This document shows positions 39,463 through 48,100 of a DNA stretch of 64,000 bases, piece by piece. The position numbers and the translations under genes were made by a program. This DNA comes from Methylobacterium radiodurans (GTDB lineage Bacteria; Pseudomonadota; Alphaproteobacteria; Rhizobiales; Beijerinckiaceae): positions 1,665,501 to 1,729,500 of the forward strand of contig NZ_CP029551.1 in NCBI RefSeq assembly GCF_003173735.1, given 5' to 3'. A model generated the notes under the pieces. It worked only from the letters and a program-made list of their open reading frames with translations. It made no database searches and was not told where the DNA came from. Each line of letters starts with the position of its first letter. Position 1 is the stretch's first letter.

Positions 39463-39487
39463 GGAACGTTTCCGTTTCGTAAACGCT
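39463..39487 (+). promoter_or_regulatory. candidate EcfG-like promoter
   Basis: GGAAC (39463-39467), 16 bases, then CGCT (39484-39487) resembles the GGAAC-N16-CGTT promoter of alphaproteobacterial general-stress sigma factors, with one mismatch in the -10. An overlapping GGAAT (39447-39451) with CGTT 15 bases later is a second weak candidate. Spacing and base match are imperfect. Confidence 0.25.
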
Positions 39488-39514
39488 GTCTCCGCACTTC
39501 CGGCGGAGACAGCG
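39484..39514 (+). promoter_or_regulatory. perfect 12-bp hairpin covering the small ORF's ribosome-binding site
   Basis: CGCTGTCTCCGC (39484-39495) pairs fully with GCGGAGACAGCG (39503-39514) across a 7-base loop. The 3' arm contains the GGAG ribosome-binding site of the GTG at 39516, so the fold would mask translation start. No T run follows, arguing against a simple terminator. Confidence 0.6.
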
Positions 39515-39515
39515 C

Positions 39516-39632
39516 GTGGTCCCCTTCCTCATCGCCATCCTGGCCGGGCCCGTCTGTGCCGGCGCCGGCATGGTCTTCGTCCGCCAGCGCCTGATCGAGG
39601 CCGCCCGCGAGGAGACCCGCGGCTATTTCTGA
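39516..39632 (+). CDS. 38-residue hydrophobic small protein
   Basis: A short ORF between fabB and fabI encoding MVPFLIAILAGPVCAGAGM followed by VFVRQRLIEAAREETRGYF. The first 24 residues form one hydrophobic segment with two small-residue turns, then a basic/acidic cytoplasmic tail, so it should be a small single-pass membrane protein. GGAG stands 7 bases before the GTG. No family is recognised. Support comes from the ribosome-binding site, the amino acid pattern and position; no homologue search was possible here. Confidence 0.55.
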   Translation: MVPFLIAILAGPVCAGAGMVFVRQRLIEAAREETRGYF

Positions 39633-39779
39633 GTGCGCCGCGGCGCCGGCCTTCCATCCCCAGGCGCCCTTACGGATAGTCCTGCCGCATTGGACAGCGC
39701 GACGACCGGCGCGCTATGGCTCGCCCCCAATTCGACGCCCCTTCCGGGGGCCTGACGGTACCAGGGACGAGCGGATCGC

Positions 39780-40610
39780 ATGACGGCATTGATGGCGGGC
39801 AAGCGCGGCCTGATCATGGGCGTTGCCAACGATCACTCGATCGCCTGGGGCATCGCCCGGATGCTGCACCAGCACGGCGCCCGCCTCGCCTTCACCTACC
39901 AGGGCGAGGCGCTCGGCCGCCGGGTCGGACCGCTCGCCGCCAAGCTCGATTCCGACGTGGTGATCCCCTGCGACGTGGAGGACCTCGCCTCCGTGGACGC
40001 CGCCTTCGAGCGGCTGGACGCGGCCTTCGACGGCGGCCTCGACTTCGTCGTCCACGCGGTCGGCTTCTCCGACAAGGCGCAGCTCAAGGGCCGCTACGTC
40101 GACGTGACCACGCGCGACAACTTCGTGCGCACCATGACGATCTCGTGCTTCTCCTTCACGGAGATCGCCCAGCGGGCGGCGCGGCGCATGCGGAACGGTG
40201 GCTCCCTCCTCACGCTCACCTACGGCGGCTCGACCCGGGTCATGCCGAACTACAACGTGATGGGCGTGGCCAAGGCCGCGCTGGAGGCCTCGGTGCGCTA
40301 CCTCGCCTCCGACCTCGGTCCGGACGGCATCCGGGTCAACGCGCTCTCGGCCGGCCCGATGCGCACGCTGGCCGGCGCCGGCATCGCGGACGCGCGCCTG
40401 ATGTTCAACCACCAGAAGGCGCACGCGCCGCTGCGGCGCACGGTGAGCCTGGACGATGTCGGCGGCTCGGCCCTCTACCTGCTTTCCGACCTCTCGGGTG
40501 GCGTGACCGGCGAGGTCCACTTCGTGGATTCGGGCTACAACATCATCTCGATGCCGCGGCCCGACGTGCTCCAGGCCCAGGACGCGGCCGGCGTCGTCGG
40601 CGACGCCTGA
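39780..40610 (+). CDS. fabI: enoyl-ACP reductase (NADH)
   Basis: Reduces trans-2-enoyl-ACP in the last step of each fatty-acid elongation cycle. The 276-residue SDR-type protein has GLIMGVANDHSIAWGIAR at the nucleotide site and CDVEDLASV. The catalytic residues are Tyr158 (with Tyr148 nearby in LTYGGST) and Lys165 in YNVMGVAK; the alignment gives E. coli Tyr156 and Lys163. It sits downstream of fabB with the 38-residue ORF between. FabI is the target of triclosan-type inhibitors in other species. Confidence 0.95.
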   Translation: MTALMAGKRGLIMGVANDHSIAWGIARMLHQHGARLAFTYQGEALGRRVGPLAAKLDSDVVIPCDVEDLASVDAAFERLDAAFDGGLDFVVHAVGFSDKAQLKGRYVDVTTRDNFVRTMTISCFSFTEIAQRAARRMRNGGSLLTLTYGGSTRVMPNYNVMGVAKAALEASVRYLASDLGPDGIRVNALSAGPMRTLAGAGIADARLMFNHQKAHAPLRRTVSLDDVGGSALYLLSDLSGGVTGEVHFVDSGYNIISMPRPDVLQAQDAAGVVGDA

Positions 40611-40617
40611 GGCGCGC

Positions 40618-40860
40618 TCAGTCCGGGATCCGGCCGGGCGGCAGCAGGCCCGGCTCCGCCGCTGGTTCTACACGCTGGCGCCGCGCCCCGCGCACCACCC
40701 TGCGCTCGCGCCGCTCGGCGAGGTGGGGCGGGGGCGGAGCGGAGGGATAGTTCGACGCGAAGGGGTTCGGCGGCACGCCCTGCGCCCGCGCAATCGGTGC
40801 GGGCAGGCAGAGGGCGCAGATGGCGCCGGCCAGGAACGTGGCGGAGAGGAGGATGCGCAT
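40618..40860 (-). CDS. small proline-rich secreted protein
   Basis: An 80-residue protein with a clear signal peptide (MRILLSATFLAGAICALCLP, cleavage probably after ARA) and a proline/arginine-rich mature part beginning QGVPPNPFASNYPSAPPPP. AGGAGG lies 6 bases before the ATG at 40860, which decides the start over an earlier in-frame ATG. Function unknown; similar short exported proteins occur at 44819-45127 and 57923-58180. Confidence 0.65.
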   Translation of the reverse strand: MRILLSATFLAGAICALCLPAPIARAQGVPPNPFASNYPSAPPPPHLAERRERRVVRGARRQRVEPAAEPGLLPPGRIPD

Positions 40861-40906
40861 GCGCGCCTCCTGAGGCCTGAATCGTGACGCCAGTAGGGTG
40901 AGGCGC

Positions 40907-41134
40907 ATGGAACCGCACCGGTTCGAGCAGGACGGCGAGGCCTACGAAGCCCGCTTCGAGCGCGTGGACGGGGGCTGGGTCGCCCATATCCGGCGCATCG
41001 CGGACGACGCCGTGCGCAGCCTCGCCTTCCCGGACGGTGTCGGCTACGCCGCCGACGATGTCCGCGGCTCGCTCGTCGCCGGCTGCGAGGCCGCGGCCAT
41101 GCGCTTCGCGGAGCGCGTGCCGACCCGGCACTGA
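40907..41134 (+). CDS. hypothetical small soluble protein
   Basis: A 75-residue protein (MEPHRFEQDGEAYEARFERV ... VRSLAFPDGVGYAADDVRG) with alternating beta-strand pattern and a C-terminal helix with AAAMRFAERVP. It is not recognised as a known family. An in-frame GTG at 40898 is an alternative start. It is followed within 60 bases by a DUF2188 gene and may be cotranscribed with it. Confidence 0.55.
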   Translation: MEPHRFEQDGEAYEARFERVDGGWVAHIRRIADDAVRSLAFPDGVGYAADDVRGSLVAGCEAAAMRFAERVPTRH

Positions 41135-41194
41135 GGAACCGCCCCCGGATCTCCCGTGTTCGCGCTCAACAGTGACACGCGTCGAGGAGCATCC

Positions 41195-41434
41195 ATGACC
41201 GAGGTGACCTACCACATTGTCGAGCACGACGGCGGCTTCGCCTACAAGGTCGGCGACGTGTTCTCCGAGACCTTTCCGAGCCGGGAGGAGGCCCTGCAGG
41301 CGGCTCAGGCCGCGGCGGCCGAGCAGCAGGTGCCGGGCTCGACCGAGGGCATCCGCTACCAGGACGGGGCGGGCGCCTGGCACGACGAGACCGCGCAGGG
41401 CAACGACCGCCCGGTGACGAAGGTCGAGGACTGA
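41195..41434 (+). CDS. DUF2188-family small protein
   Basis: A 79-residue soluble protein. The pattern YHIVEHDGGFAYKVGDVFSE followed by FPSREEALQAAQAAAAEQ is that of DUF2188, short proteins of unknown function with one beta-hairpin-rich unit and a helix. GAGGAG precedes the ATG by 6 bases. No partner is evident. Confidence 0.7.
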   Translation: MTEVTYHIVEHDGGFAYKVGDVFSETFPSREEALQAAQAAAAEQQVPGSTEGIRYQDGAGAWHDETAQGNDRPVTKVED

Positions 41435-41462
41435 CGGCGGTCCGGGGAGGCTTCGGAGGACG

Positions 41463-43031
41463 ATGGCGCGTCGAAAGGCTCGGGCCGCCGAGGCCGAGGC
41501 CGAGGCCGCTCCGGCGGTGGGCGATCCGGTGGCCGAGTCCTCGGCAGAGGCGTCCTCCAAGGCCGCTCCAAAGGCTGCTCCGAGGAGCCTTCCCAAGGGC
41601 GCGCGGCGCACCACCCCCTCCGTCGAGACCCTGGCCGCCCTCGACCATGAGCGGCTGATCGGCCTCGTCCTCGACGAGACCCGGCGCAACCCGGCCTTCC
41701 GCAAGCTGGTGAGCGCCGCGCTCGCGGCCCGCCAGGGTCCGGACGCCGTGGCCAGGATCGTCGACCGGCGGCTCGCCGCCCTCGAGGGCGCGCGGGGCTA
41801 CATCGACTGGCAGAAGCGCCGCGCCTTCGCCCTCGACCTCGACACCACCGTCTCGGTGATCCTGAACGAGTTGCGCCCGCTCGACGCGGAGGCCGCCCTG
41901 GAGCGGCTCCTGCGCTTTCTCGGCGGCGCGGATGACGTGTTCGCGCGCGTCGATGACGGGACTGGCACCGTGCAGGGCGTCTACGACCGTGCCGCCGAAG
42001 CGGCGGTCGAGATCGGCGCAGGACTGCCACCCGCGACGGCCGCCCGCTTCGCGAGCGCGCTGCTGCCGCGCGTGCTCGCCGACCCGACCGGCGCCCTCAC
42101 CGTGCTCCTGCGCGGATTGATCGGGCGGCTCGACCCGGCGGCGCTGGCGCCGCTCGACGCCGAGGTGACCGGGCTGGCGGCGGAGACGGGGGCGCGGGCG
42201 GGCCGGCGCGAGACGGAGACGCTGCGCCGGCTGCAGCGGCGCCTGCTCCTGCGCCTGCGCCAGGACATCGCCGAGCGCCGCGGCGACATTGACGCCTTCA
42301 TCGCCCTTGAGGTGGAGGCGGTGCCGGGCTCGCCCGACCGGGTCGACATCGCCACGCGCCTGCTCGGGGCGGATCGTCCGGCGGAGGCGCTCGACTGGCT
42401 GCGCCGGAAGACGCCCCAGCCGCTCACCCGCGCCGACCTGATCGCCGGCCTCGACGAGACGGCGATGGAGCGCGAGCGCGCGGTTCTGGAGATCCAGGCG
42501 CTCGACGCCCTCGGGCGGGGCGCGGAGGCGCAGGATCTGCGCTGGCGGGGCTTCGCGCAGCGGCTCGACGCCGATATGCTGCGGGCCTATCTCGCCAAGT
42601 TGCCGGATTTCGAGGACGACGAGGCCCTGCGGCGCGCCTTCGCGGTGGTCGAGGCCTTTCCCGATCCGCACCGAGCGCTGGGCTTCCTGGTGCGATGGCC
42701 GGACCTCGACCGGGCGGCCCGGCTGGTGACCGGGCGGCCCGAGATCTGGGCGGGCGAGCGCTACACCATCCTGGCGCCGGCCGCGGAGGCGTTGGCGCAA
42801 GCCCACCCGCTCGCCGCGACGATACTCTACCGGGCGCTCCTCGACGACATCCTGGCCCGTGGGCGCAGCCAAGCCTACACCCACGGCGCCGCCTACCTGC
42901 TGGAACTGGACCTGATCGCCGAGCGCGCCGATCTCGGCGGCCTGAAGCCGGACCCATCGGAGTACCGGGAGGGCCTGAAGCGGCGGCACGGGCGCAAGTA
43001 CGGGTTCTGGGATCTGGTCGAGGGCGGCTGA
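41463..43031 (+). CDS. DUF6880-like helical-repeat protein
   Basis: A 522-residue soluble protein with an alanine-rich N-terminal tail (about residues 1-50). An all-helical array follows: LAALDHERLIGLVLDETRR, RLLRFLGGADDVFARVDDG, AEALDWLRRKTP and DEEALRRAFAVVEAF. It ends in a conserved-looking YREGLKRRHGRKYGFWDLVEG. This layout fits DUF6880. Function unknown. The repeat pattern suggests protein binding. Confidence 0.7.
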   Translation: MARRKARAAEAEAEAAPAVGDPVAESSAEASSKAAPKAAPRSLPKGARRTTPSVETLAALDHERLIGLVLDETRRNPAFRKLVSAALAARQGPDAVARIVDRRLAALEGARGYIDWQKRRAFALDLDTTVSVILNELRPLDAEAALERLLRFLGGADDVFARVDDGTGTVQGVYDRAAEAAVEIGAGLPPATAARFASALLPRVLADPTGALTVLLRGLIGRLDPAALAPLDAEVTGLAAETGARAGRRETETLRRLQRRLLLRLRQDIAERRGDIDAFIALEVEAVPGSPDRVDIATRLLGADRPAEALDWLRRKTPQPLTRADLIAGLDETAMERERAVLEIQALDALGRGAEAQDLRWRGFAQRLDADMLRAYLAKLPDFEDDEALRRAFAVVEAFPDPHRALGFLVRWPDLDRAARLVTGRPEIWAGERYTILAPAAEALAQAHPLAATILYRALLDDILARGRSQAYTHGAAYLLELDLIAERADLGGLKPDPSEYREGLKRRHGRKYGFWDLVEGG

Positions 43032-43047
43032 GCCGCCGGCTCGGCAC

Positions 43048-43407
43048 TCAGTCCTGCTCGATCGCGTCGACCCGGTCCGGGTAGAAGGCGAGGTGTCCGC
43101 GGATCGCCGCCACGGCCGGGAATGGGTCCTCGTAGCTCCAGACCGCGTCGCCGCGCTGCGCCTCCCCGACCTGCAGGTCGTAGTAGCGCGCATCGCCCTT
43201 GTAGGGGCAGTGGCTGCGCCGCGACGACGGCGTGAAGTGTTCCAGCCGCGCGTCGGCCCGCGGGATGTAGAGGACCGGCAGGTATCCGCCCTCCTGCAGG
43301 CTCAGCGCCGCGCGCGTCTCGGCCACGACCGCGCCGTTCAGCACCACCCGGATACGGCCCGGATGCGGCAGGATCGCGATCGGATGGTCGGGACCGGGCA
43401 GCTTCAT
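43048..43407 (-). CDS. DUF427 protein
   Basis: A 119-residue beta-rich protein: MKLPGPDHPIAILPHPGRI, then VAETRAALSLQEGGYLPVLYIPRADA and HCPYKGDARYYDL, ending in DPFPAVAAIRGHLAFYPDRV. The CPYKGxAxYY phrase is the mark of DUF427, a small fold of unknown function found widely in bacteria and fungi. Its ATG overlaps the stop of the preceding methyltransferase gene as ATGA, so the two are coupled. Confidence 0.87.
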   Translation of the reverse strand: MKLPGPDHPIAILPHPGRIRVVLNGAVVAETRAALSLQEGGYLPVLYIPRADARLEHFTPSSRRSHCPYKGDARYYDLQVGEAQRGDAVWSYEDPFPAVAAIRGHLAFYPDRVDAIEQD

Positions 43408-44327
43408 CGCGGGCTCCTGTCGTCTGGATCTGGGATGGTCTCGGGGGTGATCTCCCGCGTGCCGAGCGCGTCGGCGAGCCGCGCCTGGGCGCTGCCCGGC
43501 CGCAGGGGCTTCTGCTGGCTCTCGTGCGGGGCCCAGCCGGAGAGCCAGAGCAGCTCGAAGGTGGCGCGCACCCGGCCGTCCGGGTCGGCGAAGCGGGCCG
43601 CGTAGATCTCGGCTGCCCGGAGCAGGGTGGCGCGGCGCAGGGGCGTGCGGCGGCGCTCGCTGAGCGCGTTGGTCAGCCCCATCGCCCGCAGGTCCCGCAT
43701 CAGGCCGAACGGATCGGCGTAGCGCACGGTCAGCGTCTCGCTGTCGACCACCGGCAGGGCGAAGCCCGCCCGCTGCAGCAGGCCGCCGACCTCGCGCACC
43801 GCCGCGAACGGGGCGACGCGCGGGCTGATGCCCCCCTCCATCTCGCTCTCGGCCGCGCCGAAGCTCTGGCGCAACTCGGTCAGGCTCGCGCCGCCGAGCA
43901 GGCAGCCGAGGAACAGCCCGTCCGGCCTCAGGGCCCGCCGCAGTTGCACCAGGGCACCCGGCAGGTCGTTCACGCCCTGAAGGGCGAGCAGCGAGACCGC
44001 GAGATCGAGGCTGCCCACCGCCACGGGCAGCGCCTCCGGGTCGGCGACGGCGCCCGCGATGCCGGGCTCGGATGCTTCCGGCAGCGGCGCGAGACGCAGG
44101 ATCCGGCCGCCGCCGAGGCGCCGGGCGAGGATCCGCGCCGCGGCCGGGGTCGGCGTGCCGAGATCGAGCGCGCTGGAGAAGCTCCGCAGGACCGTGCCTA
44201 GCCGGTCGTCGAGATCCTCCGCCGCGCGGGCGAGCAGGAAGTCGGCGTAGCCGCCTCCGCGGCCGTTCGCGCGCGCCCGGGCGAGGCGTCTGCGGGCAAG
44301 GGCTGTGTCGAAGAGGGGCGTGTCCAT
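43404..44327 (-). CDS. class I SAM-dependent methyltransferase, NDUFAF5-like
   Basis: A 307-residue protein of the BioC/NDUFAF5 type. The glycine-rich SAM loop is degenerate (ALDLGTPTPAAARILA near 52), and GSLDLAVSLLALQGVNDLP near 105 is the family's post-I region. FLGCLLGGASLTELRQSFGAAE and PFAAVREVGGLLQRAGFALPVVD are typical of alphaproteobacterial NDUFAF5 homologues. NDUFAF5 in eukaryotes modifies complex I subunit NDUFS7; the bacterial role is inferred. It is coupled to the DUF427 gene. Confidence 0.78.
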   Translation of the reverse strand: MDTPLFDTALARRRLARARANGRGGGYADFLLARAAEDLDDRLGTVLRSFSSALDLGTPTPAAARILARRLGGGRILRLAPLPEASEPGIAGAVADPEALPVAVGSLDLAVSLLALQGVNDLPGALVQLRRALRPDGLFLGCLLGGASLTELRQSFGAAESEMEGGISPRVAPFAAVREVGGLLQRAGFALPVVDSETLTVRYADPFGLMRDLRAMGLTNALSERRRTPLRRATLLRAAEIYAARFADPDGRVRATFELLWLSGWAPHESQQKPLRPGSAQARLADALGTREITPETIPDPDDRSPR

Positions 44328-44506
44328 GCGCCGCCTAGATGGCGCCCGCCGGGCCCCAGCGCCAGCGCTCTCCGCCGCGCAGCGGGCATGGCTCGGGACG
44401 GACGCCTGCGCGCGGCCCTGCGCGGGCGCTTCACACCTGCGCGAGCCCGGAACGCCGGATTACGGCAGGCCGTTCTTCGTGCCACGACAGACAGGAGAAC
44501 ACCACG

Positions 44507-44740
44507 ATGACGCGCATCCTCGTCGGCGCCCTCGCGCTCACGGCCCTTGCCTGGACCGGGGCCGCCGAGGCCAAGGGCTGCATCAAGGGCGCCGTGGTCG
44601 GCGGCGTCGCCGGCCATTATGCCGGCCATCACGGCCTCCTGGGGGCCGCCGCCGGCTGCGCGGTCGGTCGCCACCGCGCCAACAAACAGGCGCGCCAGGA
44701 CAACGAGGCCGCGGGTCAGGCGCAGCCCGCCGGGCGCTGA
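44507..44740 (+). CDS. small glycine-zipper secreted protein
   Basis: A 77-residue protein with a signal peptide (MTRILVGALALTALAWTGAA) and a glycine-rich segment, KGAVVGGVAGHYAGHHGLLGAAAGCAVG, spaced as GxxxG (written here in part), like glycine-zipper envelope proteins. A basic tail follows. AGGAG precedes the ATG. It may insert into or line the outer membrane. The function is unknown. Confidence 0.6.
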   Translation: MTRILVGALALTALAWTGAAEAKGCIKGAVVGGVAGHYAGHHGLLGAAAGCAVGRHRANKQARQDNEAAGQAQPAGR

Positions 44741-44818
44741 GGCGAAACTGCGCGGTTGGGCTGCCGGTTTCCCCTTATCGGGGCCGGCAGCCGGCCCGCA
44801 GCAGGACATCCAGCACCG

Positions 44819-45127
44819 ATGCGACTTTCCGCACGTCCGCCGTTCCTCCGCCTCCTCGCGGCCTCGGCCGCGCTCGCCGTCCTCCTCCCCGCTGCCGCCG
44901 ACGCGCAGGGCGTCGGCTTCGCCACCGGCCTGCCCGGCCGCGACCCGGCGGGCGAGGACGCCATCGGCTGGGGCCCGGCCTACCGGCCCGAGACCAGCTT
45001 CTCGCAGCCGGGCACGCCGCCGACGCCCGGCGACTACGCGGGCGCCGCGTACAGGGCGCGCACCGGCCACGGCGTCTACGACCGGGTCCAGCGGGCGCCG
45101 CAGCCGCGCCGCTACCGGGATTGGTGA
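44819..45127 (+). CDS. small secreted protein
   Basis: A 102-residue protein with a signal peptide (LRLLAASAALAVLLPAAADA) and a mature part rich in Gly, Pro, Arg and Tyr (GFATGLPGRDPAGEDAIG, GTPPTPGDYAG, APQPRRYRDW). No recognised domain. It lies 78 bases after the glycine-zipper gene and converges on the restriction-modification gene. Confidence 0.6.
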   Translation: MRLSARPPFLRLLAASAALAVLLPAAADAQGVGFATGLPGRDPAGEDAIGWGPAYRPETSFSQPGTPPTPGDYAGAAYRARTGHGVYDRVQRAPQPRRYRDW

Positions 45128-45134
45128 GCGGGTC

Positions 45135-48100
45135 TCAAGCGTCCTCCAGTTCCGGCGCGGCCGGCGCGACCGCGGCGGCGAACGGGTCCGGTCCGAGCAG
45201 ATCCGCTGTCAGCGCATCGATGCGGGCGGAGATCCCGTCGCCTCGCAGCGCCTCGCGGATCGCCCGGCGCGCGCGCTGGAACGGCGTGCCCGGCTCGACC
45301 GGGACCGCGCCGGCTACCCGCTCGGCCTCGGCCGCGGCGGCGGCCAGATCCGCGTGGAGCCCGCTGCGCGCGTCGAAATGTGGGATCGGCAGGGTGAACA
45401 TCAGCTTGTCGAAGTCGCGCTCGCCCTGCTCCCCGCGGGCCTGGAGCGGTGCGATGCGGGCGCGGACCGTCTCGCTGTTGAGGAGCGCGAGCAGGTAGAG
45501 GCCCTCCGCCTCCGTCTCGACCTCCGCCCAGTAGAGCTTGTGATCGATGATCGCCTGTCCGTCGCGCAGGAGGCATGCCGCCGGCTGCCGGCCCGCCTTC
45601 GAGAACACGACGCGCAAGGCCCGAATCGGGAACTGGCTGGTCAGGCCGTTGTGGAAGTTCCAGCGCTGGCCCAGCGTCATCCGGCCGGCGCTCGTACGCT
45701 GCCAGATGCCTTCCGCCCGCTCCATCCAGTCGGCGAGGCGGCCGAAGCCGCGATTGCCGGCCTGGTTTGCGTCGAGCACCTGGCCGGCCGCGTCCACCGG
45801 GACGATCCCCTCGAAGGGCCGCAGGGCGCGGAACGGCGCGATCGTCTCGCCGAGATGGACCGGCCGCAGGAAGCGGCCCTCCACCGCGCCCTCCAGGGCG
45901 TCGAGGGCGCGGTAGCGGGGATCCTCGAGGTTCGAGCGCCGGCTGCGCACGGCCGGCGCGGCCCGGCTGGCGCCGAGGCGGCCCCCATCGCGGCGCTCCA
46001 CGAGGCAGAGCATCCGCGGCACCAGGGTCGCGCCCTGGCGGAACCGGTCCCGGTAGGGCGAGGCCGCCGCGAAGCCGACCGCGCGTGGCGCCTCCGCCAG
46101 GGCCGAGACGACGTGGCGGTCCGCCAGTTCCTCGGGCGCGTCCTTGAAGGGGAGGCGGCCCGCGAAGGCCGTGACCCGCGCGGGCGTCGGCCGTGCCCGC
46201 TCGGACACCTCGGCGAAGAGCACGCAGGTCGGCACCCGGAAGAGCGGGGCCACGGCCTGGTTGTCGAGCATCCAGGCCTCCGTGAAGGCGGCGCGCACGC
46301 CCTCCCAGTCACCAGTGCGGAAGGCGCGGTACTGGCCGCGGCTGAGGGCAGCCAACGGCAGCACCATGGCGAGCCGCCCGCCCCGGCGCCGCCGGTCAGC
46401 CGGCTTGGCGTAGAGCTCGGCGCAGCGCACGAGGAACAGGCCCGAGAGGTCGGTCTGCGTGACGAGGCGCGCCTCGTCCGGCCCGACCCAGACGCCGAGG
46501 CGCCGCGCCGTCTCGCGGAAGCGCTCCTGCATGTCCCGCGACATGAAGCGGTAGGAGAGCCAGGGCGGGTTGCCCAGCACCACGTCGACCCGCGCCCCGT
46601 CCGAGAGAGCGACCGGCCGGCTGAGGTTGCGCGCGATGAAGCCCCAGACATGGTCGCGGCCGGCCCGCCGCAGGCGGTCGTAGGTGAGGTAGGTCGCCCG
46701 CAGCGTGTCGCGGTGCTCGGCCGGCACCCCGAGTCCCGCGAGGCTGCCCAGGAAGGCGTCGGCCTCGCGCCCCGCCTCGCTGGCGTCGTGGAGGGCGGCC
46801 ACGACCGCGTCGAACAGGGCGGGGTCGGCGCAGAGCGCTAGCGGGAAGCGCAGAACCGAGCCGCCGCTCCGCCGCGCGCCCGTCGGCGGCACCGCGATGA
46901 CGAGATCCTGCTCCACCGCGTCGCGCCGGACGTTCCACTGCAGCGCGTCGCCGAGATAGACCGGCAGCGAGATGGCGTCCTCGCGCGCGAGCAGGGATTC
47001 GCCGAGCGCCAGCAGGTAGGTGACGCGGGCGAAGATCACCGCGACCGGATGCACGTCGAAGCCGGTGATCGCGGCACAGCAGGCGGCCGCCACCGCGCCT
47101 GCCGGCACGCCGGCCTCGGCGAGAGCCGCCCGCTTCAGCCGCACCGCGTGGAACAGGAAGCTGCCCGAGCCGCAGGCCGGGTCGAGGCAGCTCTGCGTCG
47201 CCGGGGCGTCGAGGGCGCGGCGCACCACCTTCCGGGCGAGCCAGTCGGGCGTGTAGTACTCGCCGAGGTCGTGGCGCTGCTCCGGGTCGATCAGCGATTC
47301 GTAGAGCACCTTCAGGAGATCGACGTCGACGCTGCCGAGGTCGAACCGGGCGGCGTGGCCGGCGAGGCTCGCGACGATCCCGGGGCCCTCCGGCGCGCCC
47401 AGGATCCAGCCGAAGAAATCCTCCTCGACGGCGCCATGCACTCCGGCATCCCGGAAGGCGCGCCCGTCGAGGAGATCCTCCGGCGAGCGCCCGTGGATGC
47501 GCATGGCCCCGGCCGCGATCGCCTTGGCGAGGATCACCAGATAGGTGTGCTGCAGCCAGAGGTCGTCGCCGCCCACCGCCTTGCCGTAGACGAAGCCGAG
47601 ATGCCGCTCCCAGAGCTGGCGCTTGAGCGACGCCTCGGGATCGGCCGCCACCGCCGCCCAGGCGGTCCGCAGCAGGGCGTGGGTGCGGGCGAAGGCGACG
47701 CTGCGGCGGCCGAGCTCGTTCGTGATGCCCACCGCGTCGGCCGGCAGCCAATCGCGCACCGCGATCACGCCTTCGAGCCAAGCGGTGAGGTCGCGCGCCT
47801 CGGCGGGGCGCGCATCGCAGGCGCCGAGCGGCACGAGGGCGCCCGCCCGCATCTCATAGGCCACGAAACACGCCCCGTCGGTCGCGAGGCCAACATAGCG
47901 CTGCCCGGTCGCCGCCTCGCGCTCCGGCAGGTAGCGGGCGAGCTGCGCCTCGGCCGCCGCCGCCTCGCGGCGCAGGTCCGCCTTGATCTCGATGAGCGTG
48001 CGGCCGAGCAGCGCGTCCACCCGGCCGCGCACCTCGGGGAGCGCCCGCTCGAAGGCGATCTGCTCGCTGCGGGCGCCGAGCGCCCCGGTGAGCAGGCGGT

